Source of the DNA: Sistotremastrum niveocremeum HHB9708
Lineage: Eukaryota; Basidiomycota; Agaricomycetes; Sistotremastrales; Sistotremastraceae
DNA length: 64,000 nucleotides
Direction of reading: 5' to 3'
Assembly: GCA_001630475.1 (NCBI GenBank)
Contig: KV419410.1
Coordinates: 1 to 64,000, forward strand
Part shown: positions 21,783 through 35,404 of the stretch, one piece after another
Layout of the letters: each line of letters starts with the position of its first letter
How positions within the stretch are numbered: the first letter of the stretch is position 1
Translations under genes and position numbers: made by a program
Notes under the pieces: model-generated
The model's input: the letters and a program-made list of their open reading frames with translations, nothing else
Databases searched by the model: none
What the model was told of the DNA's origin: nothing

Positions 21783-24700
21783 CTATACTTGCCCAGGAAA
21801 TTAGATACAGTATGCTCGCGCGAAAAATAAGAAAACGATGCACCTTGGATTTAGTGACGTGTAGAGTTTGTAAAAAGATAAGGTATGGATGAGATCCAGC
21901 TCCTTGGCTGTGCGAATGCTAGGAACCCAAGATAAAAGCGGCAGCGACAAAGCAAGCGATGGCGGGGCGAGCGTATGTTCAGCGTACCACAAAGGATGGT
22001 GTCGAGTCGTCGAAAGAGGACTGATGAAATGAGGAGGATGTCAGAGGGTGAATGAAGGGTGGTGGTCTAATGCGTGTCGCTTCAAATTGAAGTGGCCGCA
22101 GTGCTGGCCGTCATCCACGAGCGATCACCGCTCGAACAATAGGCGTCGTGAAAGGCGATGGCGCTTTCAATACGGTCTCCGATATCACCGGTTTACAACT
22201 GCGGCGTTATTGCTGCGAGTGGTCCTTCGAACTGATTAGCAGGGTAAAACGGTAAAGTCGTCTAACAGCGCCAACGATCCGTAGGGTGATGATGAGATCG
22301 AGGATTCAGTTCACAGCCAGCTCGGTCCTACGAGGTGGATGACGTCAAATTCACAGGGATGTTTGATTTTACTGAACAAGCGAGTGAAGTCAATGTGAGC
22401 TCAAATCACCACGGCGAACGAGGCAGTTACAGTAAGCCTCAGGTCTCAGCGCTCAGCGCTCGGACCATCTCCAAGACCCTTGAACGATAACGAGCGCTTG
22501 GCTGACTAATGAGCGCTTGGGCGACTTACAAGCGTCCGCCGTCTAATACCACCACCACCACCGCCTTGGTAGAGCTTGCACGTCCTTCCAATCCTAACGG
22601 AATATTCAAAGCTTCTCTCAATGTGCCAGTATTCCGAACATAATATTCTGAGCTATCGTCAAGTGCTAAGCTAACAGCAGCGAGTCTTCGTCAAATATCC
22701 GATTGGAGCGAAGTCTTACTCTCCCTCATAAGCCGCTTCCTAAAGATCTGACAAAACTGCTCAGTGCATCTGCTTTCCACACAGATCTGCGTGATCCATT
22801 TTTGAACGTTTCCTAGATATCGGGAACGAAATGTGTCTTTGACGAGGCTTCGTTCGATGACAGCGGTAAAGGCTCCTTAGCCGCGCTCTCGTGCTTGAAT
22901 ATATCCACCCGCTGATTCAGTTACGTCGAGGATCACGACCTGCACGGATCTTGCCCCTTTAATATGAAGTATTGCCTCTGAGGAGGCTCAAAGTAGCACC
23001 CGCCTACTGTGGAGCTCAACGGCGCTACGGCGCTACTGGTGCAATAAGTGCGTAAATGATCTTTCTCACAAAAGTTCTTTCCCAGAGCTCAGCTGCATCA
23101 TTAATCAATAGACCTTCGAGCTTACCTACTGCAGAGATCTGCACAGAACGGCATGCCGCGGCCGACGAAACGCACAGGCGCGCGTTCTCCTGTTCCCCTC
23201 TCTACCGTGCTGAATGGTTACGCAGGGTTATGAGATATTGTATTCTCTCCAGCTCTGTCTTCTCTCACCCCGCTTCTGCCGTTGTATGCGCAGCTCAGTC
23301 GACAGGTGTAGGACGTGACCGTCGCAGCTTATATAGTCATCAGGGTGAAGTATGACATTATATGCAGCTTGGTAACGTCTGGTGCTTGAATCCAGGCAAC
23401 CACAACACGGAATCAGGAGTCCTGTCGCTGTCGAAGCAGATCTGAGGTTTTACGGTGGTGAGTGCCTGTGTCAATCATGAGACGGTTTACTCAAGTCTGT
23501 TTTCCTCATTCGCTCTCCCCCGCTCTCTCGATCAAGGACTCTCAACGAAGATATTCCTTTGTATGGTACAACAGGCGGAAAGGACAAGGTGCGTTCAGTC
23601 TATTTTATATCGATGTCTATCTGCATACTCATTCTGATGGCTAGCCGCAGAGTGATCCGTCACCGCCGTCGCGTTTGCTGGTACTCCGTATCTTTTGTAA
23701 TACACGATTGAGTAGATGATCAGACCTCTGGTTTCCAGATGGGAACAAGAGCAAACCCGGAATCACCTATCAATGGTATGCAAGACATCTGAAAGTTTCG
23801 CGGAGCGCTAGCAGTACCTCGTAAGGTAGTTTCAATATCAACCAAGTGATAGCAATACGATCCTCTTCTTGCGGCCGATCCTAAATTTTAGGTGTTCTTG
23901 GCAAGATTGTTCAATTCTTAGGCGGCCTTGGTGAGCGCTTGTAAATTTCATCTTTTGCTGCCAACCATTGCCGCTCTTATGATACATTACGCATCTTGTG
24001 TTATACTAGGGGGAGTCAGAGTTGAGGCGATTCTGAGCGGATTCGCGTCGAATCCTGAAATCGCGAATCCATGTCGAATCGCCTTTCGAGCGGATTCGAC
24101 GTGCGAATCCGATTCTCCAGAATCCGATTCGCAGTATCCTCACTGCGGGATCATCTTGCAATCATCTTCGCTGGCTCATTTCCATTACAGGTAGTACTGT
24201 ACAGTTGTCTTCGGACATTGAATAAATTATTATACTCTACTTGTCCTCGTTCTCCTGTCCCTCAACATCAACTTCTGGATGCCAACCTCCTCAACCGCTC
24301 GTGTAACTCCTCCGTTCTCCGGCGCCTTTTCCTTCAACTGCAGCAGGCGCCACTTCAAGTATTTAGTTGTAAGCAGGAGGAGGTCGCAAGCAGCTAGTCG
24401 ACGGGCAGAGAGACGGGGCATCGTTGGGAGCAACCTGCAGCAGCCCGAGCCGAAGAGTTTTTTTTTCCCCTTATTGGGTATGACAGTGATCCCGCCGAGG
24501 CTGCCGCGCTCATGCACCATGAGCCCAGTTCGGGTTTAATCAATTTGTATGCTACATAGAATCCAGGCAGAATCCTGTTCCTACGTGGGGTGGTCAGAGT
24601 TGAATCAGGATTCTGAGAGGATTCGACCGCGAATCCAGTTTGCGAATCCGCGCAGAATCCTCTCCGAATCCGATTTCGTCGCGACTCTGACTCCCCCTAC

Positions 24701-27700
24701 TGTAGGAATTACCAAGTTCCACAGGGATTTGGTGAGGCTATTCTATATCCAGACGGATTAGGCGAGTTCATGGGTTCAACCTGAATGTAGTCATTAGGCA
24801 ACCGCGGCGCGAGCGCAGTAAGTCCCACTACTGGCAGTTTACCTCAATTAACAATATGTTGTGGTGCTGAGATGTGACTCAAACTACAGCAATCGACCAC
24901 TCGAAATTTGGTGATGAGATTTCTGGCTGGACATGTGAAGCACCGTGACGTCAACTTGATCTGGACCCCGCATACTCAGCTTGTTCTGACCTACCAAGTG
25001 ATACCAACCCATAGGGACAAGATGACGATACTACAGTATTAAGAAAACTTGGATATCGATTGGGCTCCTTACGAGTCTTCGTGCATCCGAGGGCACTAGT
25101 GCTCCGTAAAATCTCAAGTGAAATCCCGTAATGAAGAGTTTCTTTGATACTTCCATTGACGGGAGCATCAACACTCCGCGGCAGACGGGCATATTTGCAA
25201 GGTCTCCATTTTAAGGTCCGGGGCACACAGACACGCAAACTAATTCGTAGTAGCCAAAATTACTAGAGTTACAGCATGACTTCAGTAGAGAATCTGCCCA
25301 GCCTACTCCGCTTTCCTCCCAAATCTTCTTGAGGCCATTTGCCAGCTTTGATAGGCCCAATGTAGTCGATCGTCCGAGCTTGGAGAGAGCAACAAAATAG
25401 CGGGGGTGATTCCAAAATCTTGTAGACCACGCCGGATAACCGATGATTCTTCAAGCTGCTCTGACAATTGTTGCAGCATAGGAGACGCAAATTGAGAGTT
25501 ATCCAGCACCTAGTAGGCCTCAAAATTTGTGACTCTATCACACATCGACTGTGCAAGATGCCTCTCTGGAATGGAAAGTTCAAGGATGACAGGTCGCCCT
25601 GTTCAAACCATCAAGACTCCACGAGGAAACTTGATGAAGATCCAGTTGGCATATTGAGGAAGTCAGGGATAAGTGTAAATACTGGATAAGAAGCCTTTAT
25701 CATCCCCACCAAAGCGAGAACGCAAGGATTCTCACATGCACGGGGTATTACCAATCGACATGGAACTAGGGACCGGTCATGAGTTTCGCCATTGTTCACT
25801 CGTATGAAGCGGGCGAACGCACCCGCAACCTCCGCGAGTTCCCTTGCTCCCACTGGGGTGAAATAGCAGTCCAAGTAGGCGCGCGTTCTCTCACCTTGAC
25901 TCAACCCGGCTCGTGTCTGTCCGTGTGTCACTCAGGATGCTGTTGGCATGGAGAGTCTGAACGAAGCGCTCCACGGGGATGATGCCTAGGCACACCTGGA
26001 TCGGAGACATGCATGATCATCAAAATAACGCAGATCAGATGTTGATAATATGTACATACATAAAGCGACATCTCGATTGCTTGATTTTCCTTGAGGACCT
26101 CCAGTATACGGCCAAGATCCTAACGGGTAATTTGTCAATCAAACTTCTCAGGTTAAGGATGATTATCGCACCATTGATTCCCAGTCCGCCAATTAGTCAT
26201 TTAGTACTCGCAACGCTCAAATCTGATAAAGAGTAGTAATTGTACAGAATATACCTGCAGCAGTCAGAAACAGCCCTAAGAGCCCAGGTCCTGATCTTCG
26301 GTTGCTTGACCGCTCGTGAGCGTAGGTATTGCAGCTGCCGACCGAAAAAACTGCGTCATTTTTGGCCCACTGAAAGATCATCAAAGATGCGTGTAAAGTC
26401 TAGAAAGTGGATGTAGAGTTGCATGCCTTCCGACTTATGTTGACGAAAAGGTTCTAAATTTATTCAGATGCCTTGCCTTCTGCGGCTCTTCCGTGCATCA
26501 CGGTCCTATGTTAGAGTAATTTGAAGTACGCTCTTCATCCATTAGATATTTCGAAACTTGCTAGTTGTGAAGCCGGAGTTTTTATTCAACCAAATTCGAC
26601 GCAGGCTCAGTATATGTCAGCTAGATCAGAGCAGACAGCTATGAGTCTTGTAGAGGATCAGATCAAAGTGGTTGGACATACCTGGACGCAGAAGCAGGAC
26701 AGTCTAACATTAGACTATAACCTTCGAGTTCCTGAAAATAGGCTGATGAAAGTCTTGACTTTGAACTTGCGGATGAGAGACGAGCCCTAAAGCCAATGTT
26801 GCTACGTCAGTGCTATCTGATCGTGAGATGTATGAGTGGCAAAAAGAAAGCCAATCTGGGAGGATATGATCGAAACCGAGCATTTGGCGACATTCCATCG
26901 ATATGGACTGAATTTGCCAGGTGTCTATAAAGGCGAGGCGCCGTCAGTTCTGGAGGGCGCCGATATGATTGAGGCTTGCCCTGCTGGAGTGATTCCGTCT
27001 GTATGGAATCTTGACAAAGTCCTAGCAAGCTCCGAAAAGAGGTGGCTGATCTGCGTGTTGATATGTCAAGGGGTGATCCCGCACCCCTGACCCTTGTGAA
27101 ATGGGTGATATCGTTTGCAAAGAAAAAGACATAGTATGAGTCTGGACTTGCTAAGCGTGTTGATGCTTCAACATCACTCGCACGGTGTGTAAAAAAACTC
27201 AAATCTGGATTCACGTTGATGGCAGAGGACATCAGATCCGAATCCGGCTTCTGCACTTATGCTTAAATTAGTCGAGTGCAGGATGATGAACAGAGTGCAT
27301 ACTTACAGTGTTTGATTCTCAGTAGAGGAATGCCAATGAGCGAAAGCTGTTTGCGCCATTCCCATTCAACGTAAGTATGGAAGTCTGAGGGGCGACAAAG
27401 ACGCTTACGAGTGGACCAGGGTCAGGGCAAGCACGTCTCCTCATCCTCTTTGATTCCAGGATGACCACTTGGTTCTACGTCAAGGCACCTGCAATGGACC
27501 AGCTTCATACTATCGTTCATTAATCCACAAAATGCTGTTGCAAAAATTGCTGTATTCATAAATATGTGACCGGATGATGTTTCAGCGTAGTCAAGTCTGA
27601 GAGCGAGAAGATCATGTGCTTCGGGACAAAGTGTTTCTGGTGCCAGTTTGCGAGTCTATGAGAACACTGACACCGCTGACGGGCTCCAAATATGCCTGGC

Positions 27701-28609
27701 GCTGCGGTCATACTGAGCAACGAACTTTCCACGAGTTCGTTGCAAAAAATCGTTCACACCTACCGGTACGATCAACGTGTAGCACTGGGACATGCTCCTG
27801 GTGCTCCCAAAACGATTTTTTGGCTTAGATGCGTGTCTGTCTCATCTGTTGTGGAGAAAGCTGTCCTTTGCTTGAAGCGGAGCATTTGATTTAGCACAGC
27901 AGAGCCACAGAATGCCGACTGCTCTTGGGACTGCTCTTAGTGTTTCAACGTTTGAGGAAACAGTCTGCAAGGAAGGCAAGCAACTGAGCGTTCGTCGCTC
28001 GGATATCGGACGCTGAGCGGACGACTGTCGCCGCGAAGGATTTGCATCGCACAGCAATGTAGAGTTTTCGTTGAAGTTTCGATCAGTTCAAATGATTGTC
28101 GTATATGTTTCATTTACCCATTCTGTTTTGGGATCGGGTAAATTCATAGGAAAATTTTGAATTTTGTTCCGGTTTTCCGACGGAGTTAACGCTGTGACAT
28201 TGTCACATTACCAGTCTCAATTCCCTGTCGGCACACCCGTGATAAAGGATGTATTGTCCAGCTCCAAAAAGTCGCGCACAAGTAACAATTGTCCTCTCAT
28301 TTCTCACGCTCCAAATTGGGGGATAAAAGTAACCATGTGGCTAGCGGAAAATGGAGAATAAATGATTCAAAGTCAATAGAATTGCCGGCCCTGAAGAACT
28401 AACGAATCTCAGGCGGAGAAAGTGGTTGGAAAGTGGTTAAAAATGTATTATTTAAACAACGCGTTTATCCCTGCATTTTCCGGAGTGGAATTCCGCACGT
28501 GGTCTCCAGTGTTTGCTGGATATTCGAGTCGTACGATTTGACGAGTCTTTTGCTTATATTCCTTGAGCCTGAGGAGAAGTTGAGGCTTGGTGACCTGACG
28601 ACGTGGAAG
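21783..28609. other. gene-poor stretch
   Basis: Nearly 7 kb without a gene I can name. Apart from the MITE pair near 24.0-24.7 kb, minus-strand open frames at 25.27-25.93 kb (for example GERTRAYLDCYFTPVGAREL and QLEESSVIRRGLQDFGIT) look somewhat protein-like but do not join into a model. A short CCACCA run lies near 22550. Confidence 0.5.
24004..24705. repeat. pair of related GGATTCG-rich MITEs
   Basis: A block at about 24004-24140 starts with AGGGGGAGTCAGAGT, and a block at about 24580-24705 ends with its reverse complement ACTCTGACTCCCCCT and begins with the similar GGGGTGGTCAGAGTTGA. Both interiors consist of alternating GGATTCG/CGAATCC words that can fold on themselves. Either two short MITEs of one family, or one element of about 700 bp with internal duplication. 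No target duplication confirmed. Confidence 0.55.
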
Positions 28610-30072
28610 ATGTCAGAGGTCGACGCGAAATTTCAGAGACCAATCATTGTTGTTACTGGAGCCACAAGGTGAGCAGTTCTCTCTTTCAGCTAATATCAAT
28701 GTTTTGACGCCTCATGCGAGATAGTGGAGTAGGATATGGAATATGTGAACGTCTATTATCCCAACTATGTTCATCCACACCACCCGACATCAACGCTCTC
28801 CAACTCGACTCAACAGACACACGAACATACGCGCCTCTCCATAACGGTCTTCAATTCCCCTGCGAGGCTTTGACGCTCATTTTAGCGTGTATACCGCTTT
28901 CTGATGGGGAGAAGACGAAGGAACGCTTGTTGAAGAGTTTGGATACGAAGATTGAGAAGATGAAGAGACGGAAGGGGTATGATGGACATGCTGAGAGGTT
29001 TAGAGAGCACTTGCACATTGAGCCTATCTATTGCAACCTCTTGGATATAGAGTCAATCTTCAGGTGTGCTGCGCTCATCAAGCAAAGGTACGCTCTCCCC
29101 TACCCACCCATTGCGTTACTATACTGAAATTTAGGAAAGATTCCACTATGTGTCACATCTGGTCCTCAACGCAGGCATCAACGCCGTCATCGGCAAAGAC
29201 ATGCTCAAATTCCTGAAAGACTACATCCAAAGCCCAATCTCCGCCGTCACATCCCCAAAATACCTCATCGAATCATACGGCGAAATCAGCCCCGACGGTC
29301 TAGGCTACGTCTGGCAACTCAACGTCTTTGGACACTTCGTCCTGTATCGCGCTCTAAGTCAACATATGGAGATTGCGCCGTTCCCGATGGTACGGGTGCT
29401 TTGGATGTCGAGTTTGGATGCTATTGCGAAGGAATATGATTCGAGGGATTGGCAGTTGATTAAGACTGTTAAACCTTATGAAGCTTCCAAGTATGAAGTC
29501 GACTTGTTGAGCGCCACATTGGATCGAATACCTCGCCTTGGAGACGAAAAGCAAGATACTGGGTCGAATGTGGCGAGGATCAGACATTTTACGGTTCATC
29601 CGGGCGTTGTCGCTACGCAGATTGGATTCAGGATTGAGAAGTCTTGGATTGATCGATTATTTAAGCTTATTCTATTTTATTTGGTGGGTGACAAGCTCTT
29701 TTCTTCGACGAATGCTAATACCCCACCGCAGGCTCGGTATTTGGGATCACCCTATCACACTATTAATCCATTCTATGCGGCGATTGTTGCGACATACTTG
29801 ATCTTGGGTTCAGGTGAGTTTTGCAGATAATTCTTGATATAGTGGTGCTAAGACACTATCTAGGGATGGAGGTCAGGAGTTCGAGTGCTGTACCAAATCC
29901 ATCGCCCATCAAATATTCAGCCCGAAAACCTCGTATAGGGAGAGAACATGTGACTCCTGAGCGCATAGATGAGTGGGATAGTCACGAAGAAGAGGGGCGT
30001 TTGCTTTTGGACCGATTCGAGGGGCTATATGACGAATTTCATATAAAGGAGGGTATATTTGAAGACAAGTAA
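28610..30072 (+). CDS. ERG27: 3-ketosteroid reductase (sterol C-4 demethylation)
   Basis: Five exons (28610-28668, 28725-29087, 29140-29683, 29732-29813, 29864-30072) sum to 1257 nt, 418 residues. It reduces the 3-keto group formed during removal of sterol C-4 methyls and works at the ER with Erg25, Erg26 and the scaffold Erg28. The Rossmann motif is assembled across intron 1 (VTGATSGVGYG), NAG is in HLVLNAGINAV, and the SDR catalytic YxxxK is YEASK, followed by YEVDLLSATL; a hydrophobic segment near the C-terminus (RLFKLILFYL, YAAIVATYLILG) fits membrane association. Intron 2 ends at AAAG just before the FHYVSHLVLNAG exon, a non-standard-looking but frame-preserving acceptor. ERG28 lies 15 kb downstream. 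Confidence 0.85.
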
Positions 30073-30413
30073 TTTATCTAATACCTATTTTGGATACTTT
30101 GGCTATTTGTTTCAGGCATTCCGAGGACGAAATTTGTACTGAAAATGCCACCGAAATTGTCTGCCTGAGGGGAGGTGGCAGATAGGGAATACAAGGGCGT
30201 AACTAAGTCAAGTTGATGTTCGGATAAGGCCCCCAAGCGCAATTTGTTCCGATTTCAAACTCCGCTACTTTCCTCGAAGTTGTTCATTTTGCGCAGAGCC
30301 GAAGTAGCAGACTCACCGTCCATTGCATAATCACACTCGTCGGAACTTATCAACTCACTTGATCATCGCTGCCTCCGTGCCACCCAATCTGAACTCGAAA
30401 TTGACCCAAGTCT
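30073..30413. other. intergenic, promoter side of the SUN gene
   Basis: No open frame of note. It separates the ERG27 stop from the SUN start codon; both genes run rightward. Confidence 0.5.
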
Positions 30414-33400
30414 ATGTCCTTTTCCGGGACTCCTTTAGGCCAAGGCAGACGTCTTGACCATCACACCTTCCTCAAGGGATCCAAACTTGCAACGACGCAG
30501 GTATCGCGTCCATTGGCAAAGCAGAACTCTGCGAGTGCACTGTCTTACGAGAACGGGTGAGCGCGTTTCTTGCGTGACTCGAGTCGCGTCGAGTGTCTTA
30601 CCACGAGCCACAAACCCCTTAGTGCACCTGAACTTCCCCAAACTCAACAGAACCCATCACCGACGCGTTCAGGATACTCTTCGTCTCCAGAACGCGACCG
30701 TGGCAAATCACATCCTGCCGCTCCCGGTATCATCCTCTCTCCTCCCAAACCCAAGCCTTTCGATTTCAAGGATACCTCGGTCAACATTGCCACCGCGTTC
30801 CACCAAGCCGCAGCAGGAATAATGCCACCGGAGAATCCCAACTGGACAAGCACATCTCTCAAGCCCAGGAGTCGTGCCGACGACAGTCAATCAGCCAATG
30901 GATCCCAGAAACCTATATCGCGTTCCTCTCTCAAGCCGATATCCCAGAGATCGAATACGGCTTACTCCACCCACGCCCCTGATTCTGAACCTGAAGACGA
31001 TGGGGCCGAAGTCGACGACAAAGGTCGTCCCTTGCGTGCCCCAAGTCCTGCAGTATCCATCTCCAGTGCTATGGCCCGAGCACTGTCCCCCGCAGCCTTC
31101 TTCGTTCGACAGAAATCCCAGCCACCAGAGACAGGTGAACCAATAGTCATGCCCACGTCGAAGAAGCCCTTTAGTCGGGACTCGAGCTACGACTACGCTC
31201 GTGAGCAGGAGCATTACAGTGCCATGATGGCCAAAAGCAGACCTAAATCGAGTTCTTCGGACCAAAACGCCCATTCCTCCATCGACACATCTCTCGAGAG
31301 TACTCAATCAAAGAAGTCGACAACCCGACGCCCTCGTATATCCAAAGACAATCAGGCCTACAAGCTGGAACAGGACAGCGAGGACGATTATTCTGAGAGT
31401 GACGACGAGAAGAAGAAGAGGAAGAAAAAGGGTCGGAAGAAGGATGCTCCCGCTCTTCGGGTTACTGGTCTTCCGGTCGTTGAGTACACTTCAAGACGAA
31501 GGGGCAGGAAAGGCGTTTCAAAGGCGACCGATGCCGAGACAATCGACGAGGAAGATGGTACTTTCAGTCCTAATGAGGAGCCGGAACCAGAGCCGGAACC
31601 ACGGCGCCAGAGCGTACGACCTGTAAGCAGCCTTGTTCTGATCTACCTTCGAAAACTGATCTGTTCACAGCCCTCTTTGCCACCGAAACCTCCTTCCAGA
31701 GCCTCCATTCCTCCCCGACTCCCAACACCATCACCCATTCAAGAAAGCTCCTATGAGGAGAGCTATGAAGCTCCAGATCAGGGTTTCCAAAGCGATCCTC
31801 AGGAGCCCAGCGATCCCCCCGAACCCGAACCCGTGTCGGGGCGACAACGAGCACGTTCAAGTTCTCGTTCTCGATCCGTGCCACGAGAGACGCGGCCACG
31901 CATATCCGTTGGCGCCATGCTAGGCACTCTTGTATATTGGATCAGGGTCGTCGCAATCTGGATAGTGCTGATCTTAGCGAAAATCGCTGGTATCGTTCTT
32001 GGTCGGCCATTTACATGGCTCAACAAACGTCGGAAACTCATCCCGTTGTCGAAGCTCCTTTTCGCAGGAGCCTGTGTCAGTATCCCTCTGGCTATTTATT
32101 CACTCAATATACCCTATCGGTCAATCTCTCATATCATATATGATTCATTATCATCCACATTCACTCGCCCCCCCTCTCAACCTTATTTACCACCCGACAT
32201 TCCTGCATCTACCGTTGACGAACTGGTTGCCCGTCTCAGTCAAGTGGAAAGCGCGCTTTCTGACATCACTCAACAACATGCTCGTACGCAAGGTCGCCTC
32301 GACGGAGAGCTCAGACATTCTAGCGATCAAGCTAGTCGAATTTCATTCCTCGAAAGGCGACTGGACTCCGAGATGAAACGAGCCGCAGACGCCGAGGAAG
32401 CTGTACGGACAGCTGCGAACATGGCTATTCGTAACATCAGGTCCGAAATGGAATCAATCCGGGATCGCGCAGGCGCTGTCCCAGTATCCAGTGGCCCTGA
32501 TCCCAAGTTGGCAGGATTGGTTAGGGCTCTTGAAGACAGAATTCTTGCGGCTGAAGGCGGCGTTCGAGAAAGTTTAGAGGTTGCTAGAAATGCGATCAAA
32601 CTCGGCCAAGCCCCTCCTCCAGTCGCACAGTCATCTTCGAGTTGGCTTCCAAAGCTGGGAACAGCAAAGGACTCGCTGACTATCAAGACGCCGGACGGAC
32701 AAGACGTCACCGCACTCATCGCTTCGCTAGTCGACAGCTCACTCAGTCGATACTCAAAAGACGTTGTAGCCAAGCCCGATTTCGCTCTATGGTCGGCCGG
32801 TGGTCGAATTATTCCTGGACTCACGACATCCTCTTACGAAAGCAAAGTGCCCCCACCCAGCTTCCCGAAAAATATGGTGTACTCGTTGACTGGACTGGGT
32901 TCACTCACTATCCCTGGACGTCCTCCAGTTTATGCGCTTCACCCAGATCTTCACGTTGGCAATTGTTGGGCGTTCCCAGGCTCGCACGGCCAGATAGGAG
33001 TCGCCCTTGCCAGACTGGTTTACATTACTGAGATCACTGTTGACCACCCATCTCGTGATGTCACCTTTGACATTCGGTCTGCCCCCAAAGATATCGAGGT
33101 CTGGGGCTTCATTGAAGGCGCCGATAATTTGGCCAAATACCGCGCCTTTATTGATCGTGAACGCGCCAACCGTCTGGCCAATTCCTTAGATCAGAGCAAC
33201 ACAACCGAGGTGGAAGCCGATCCCACATTCCCCAGTCAGCCAGCCGGCACGACCTACCTTCGCCTTGCGTCTTTCACTTACGACATCAAACTCGACTCAC
33301 ATATCCAAACATTCCTTATGCCTCCCGAAATCCAAGACCTCCAAATCGACTTCGGTATTGTCGTGTTCCGCATCCTAAGCAATTGGGATGACGACTTGTA

Positions 33401-33476
33401 TACTTGTCTGTATCGAGTCCGTGTTCACGGCACCGAGAAAGAGTCGGTCCCTCCCTCGGAACAAGAAAACTTATGA
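30414..33476 (+). CDS. SUN-domain (Sad1/UNC-84) inner nuclear membrane protein
   Basis: Exons 30414-30556, 30608-31622 and 31671-33476 give 2964 nt, 987 residues. The ATG at 30414 is preferred because its exon (MSFSGTPLGQGRRLDHH) splices in frame to HKPLSAPEL; the downstream frame alone has no early ATG. The long N-terminal part is Ser/Pro/Lys-rich and would face the nucleoplasm. One or two hydrophobic spans follow (WIRVVAIWIVLILAKIAGIV, then LLFAGACVSIPLAIY near residues 470-525). A coiled-coil-like region comes next (VDELVARLSQVESALSDI; RRLDSEMKRAADAEEAV), then the C-terminal SUN domain with DFALWSAGGRIIPGLT, NCWAFPGSHGQIGV and DIEVWGFIEG. SUN proteins pair with KASH proteins to bridge the nuclear envelope. 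Intron 2 (48 bp) is a multiple of three without a stop, so retention would not truncate the protein. Confidence 0.9.
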
Positions 33477-33655
33477 AACATTTATGACCTCAAGCTGTCC
33501 CTCTTTCCTACATACATTGCTCTTAGTCTTTCCCCTGGCTTTGGTTACTAAGATTATTCTCTTCTGCTCCTTGCTCATTCTTGTACCCAATTATAATCAA
33601 GCACATGCATGTAGCAACCCTATAGTACTGTTATATGTCGCAGATGCAATTCACT

Positions 33656-35404
33656 TCACTGCAAATCGGAAAACTTGTCCGTTGCCTAAGTAAGCGTTAG
33701 TTATGGAATGATACAAATGCAAGCAAGTGCGAAATACCTCAACCAAGAGCTTCGAAGTGCCTGGTTCTCGGGCAGAGTGGCCTGCGTCTGGGACAAAAGT
33801 CAACTCGACCTCGGGCCATGCCTGAATATATTTGTCAGGGTCTGCGGGGGTATTACGATGAGTATGAGTCACGAACCTTCTTCAAGGCATACGCGGTAGT
33901 TGCCTATCCAAGCAAATGAGTATACGGATCGACAAGAGTAGAATCGACCATACCGGGCAGACAACATCATACCTGCCTTGGATCACTCTGCACGGGATAT
34001 GACGACTCCAAAAAAAGTGATCAATGAATGGAAGGCGTTGGGGTTTGTTCCCTTACATCTTCTCAATTTCTTGGGGGTCCAACAACTGGCCTTGACGCAT
34101 GAATCCTTCATTCACGAAGTAATGATTCTCAATTCTTGCAAACGCATTGGCCCAATCGTCTGCTTCAGCCTTCTTGATATCCTCTGCACTGACGAACAAC
34201 CTTGAGGTGGCCATTCTGCAGTTGACAAGTCAAAACTGTGAGGCAAAGAAAGAGCACAAGGACCAACTAACTCCCATTTAGACCATGCACGAGCTGCTTT
34301 GAGGCGTGTCTCTTCGTCTGCCGAATTGAGCTGGGCGTGGTACGCCAGAACCATATCACGTCGTTCAGCCTCTGGGATCGGTGCAATATACTCTTCCCTA
34401 GTGAATTGCGTATCAGTCAGAGACTTGTGTAAAGGAAAGATTGGGAGAACCGACCATGCTTCTGGGAATAGGTGCGAGGCACCGTTCTGGTAGAAGAAAT
34501 CCAGCTCACTGTGACCATCGATCAGTACAAATTCCTTCGGAATCAAACCGCTTGTACCTCTTTCGCAAGGTAAAAATGCCTCTGAAAGAATGAATCAGCA
34601 CGAGTCACCAAATGTATGGAAACAAAAAGCCTCACCGCAGAGTCAGTGAGATCACACGATCGGGATGAGCCTATACATGCGTGCAAAGGCACCACGATTG
34701 GTACCCCAGATCCAGCAAGCAACTGCATAGCCCACCTCAGCATAAGCCAACGACAACGTTGAGCCCTAAATGCACCGTCAGCCTAAGATAACGAGCTCAA
34801 ACTCCATCACGTACCCAAGATCCACCGAATACATGCCATTTGTCGATCTTAAGGTGTTCACGAATCTTCTCGATATCTTTCACGAGGTCCCAAGTCGTGT
34901 TCTCCTCTAGAGACGCGCTCCTACAGACGATAAACACGACGAGGCTTGAGGAAAGGAGCCCATCTCCACGCACGGGGTTGATTGCCCAGAGCCTCTCTGA
35001 TCGAAGAGAATGATCTGGATCACAGCGTAAGCACATAGAGAGCGTCAAAGGGACGAATAGGACCTTGTATTTCTCTGGATTGAAGAAGGTCCTGTCTTTG
35101 GGAGAAGTTCCGCCGCCTGGCCCACCTGCGCAACATCTTGTCAAGATCCAATCTTGAATTCGAGATCAATGAATCCAACCGTGAAGGAATACAACTGATA
35201 AATCGCTTTCAGTGAATCTATAGGAGTACTATGTGTGAAAGAGTCATGCCTGGTTTGCCGCTCTTGTTACCGCTGACTTCGTAGCTTTGTATGCGATTAG
35301 ATCAGTTTCAGTGCGCATCGCTCGATTGACGAGCTCAACTAAAGGTTGTGAAGGTCAGACACTTGGAGTCTGCCAGTTTCAAAGGGTTCGATTTCAGGAT
35401 ACAT
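33656..35404 (-). CDS. proline iminopeptidase (alpha/beta hydrolase, peptidase family S33)
   Basis: This enzyme releases N-terminal proline from peptides. Many short exons on the minus strand read MYPEIEPFETGRLQVSDLH, YYEVSGNKSGKP, VVFLHGGPGGGTSPKDRTFF, FDQRGSGQSTP, the nucleophile elbow WHVFGGSWGSTLSLAYAE, and AHPDRVISLTLRGIFTLRK. They continue with LDFFYQNGASHLFPEAW, EEYIAPIPEAERRDMVLAYH, RLFVSAEDIKKAEADDWANA, the Asp-bearing VIQGRYDVVCP and the His-bearing VPDAGHSAREPG, ending ATDKFSDLQ. The catalytic triad Ser-Asp-His is therefore complete. One intron before VVFLHGG uses a GC donor (CCAG/gcatga). It converges on the SUN gene with 180 bp between stops, and its start lies about 250 bp from the PP2A stop. 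Confidence 0.87.

Noticed and set aside
25269-25931. Minus-strand frames resembling part of an enzyme
   Set aside because: They do not join at splice sites and show no diagnostic motif; kept only as a note in the gene-poor stretch.
30644-31307. Several open frames antisense to the SUN gene
   Set aside because: They mirror the codon bias of the strongly coding plus-strand exon and have no motifs or splice support.
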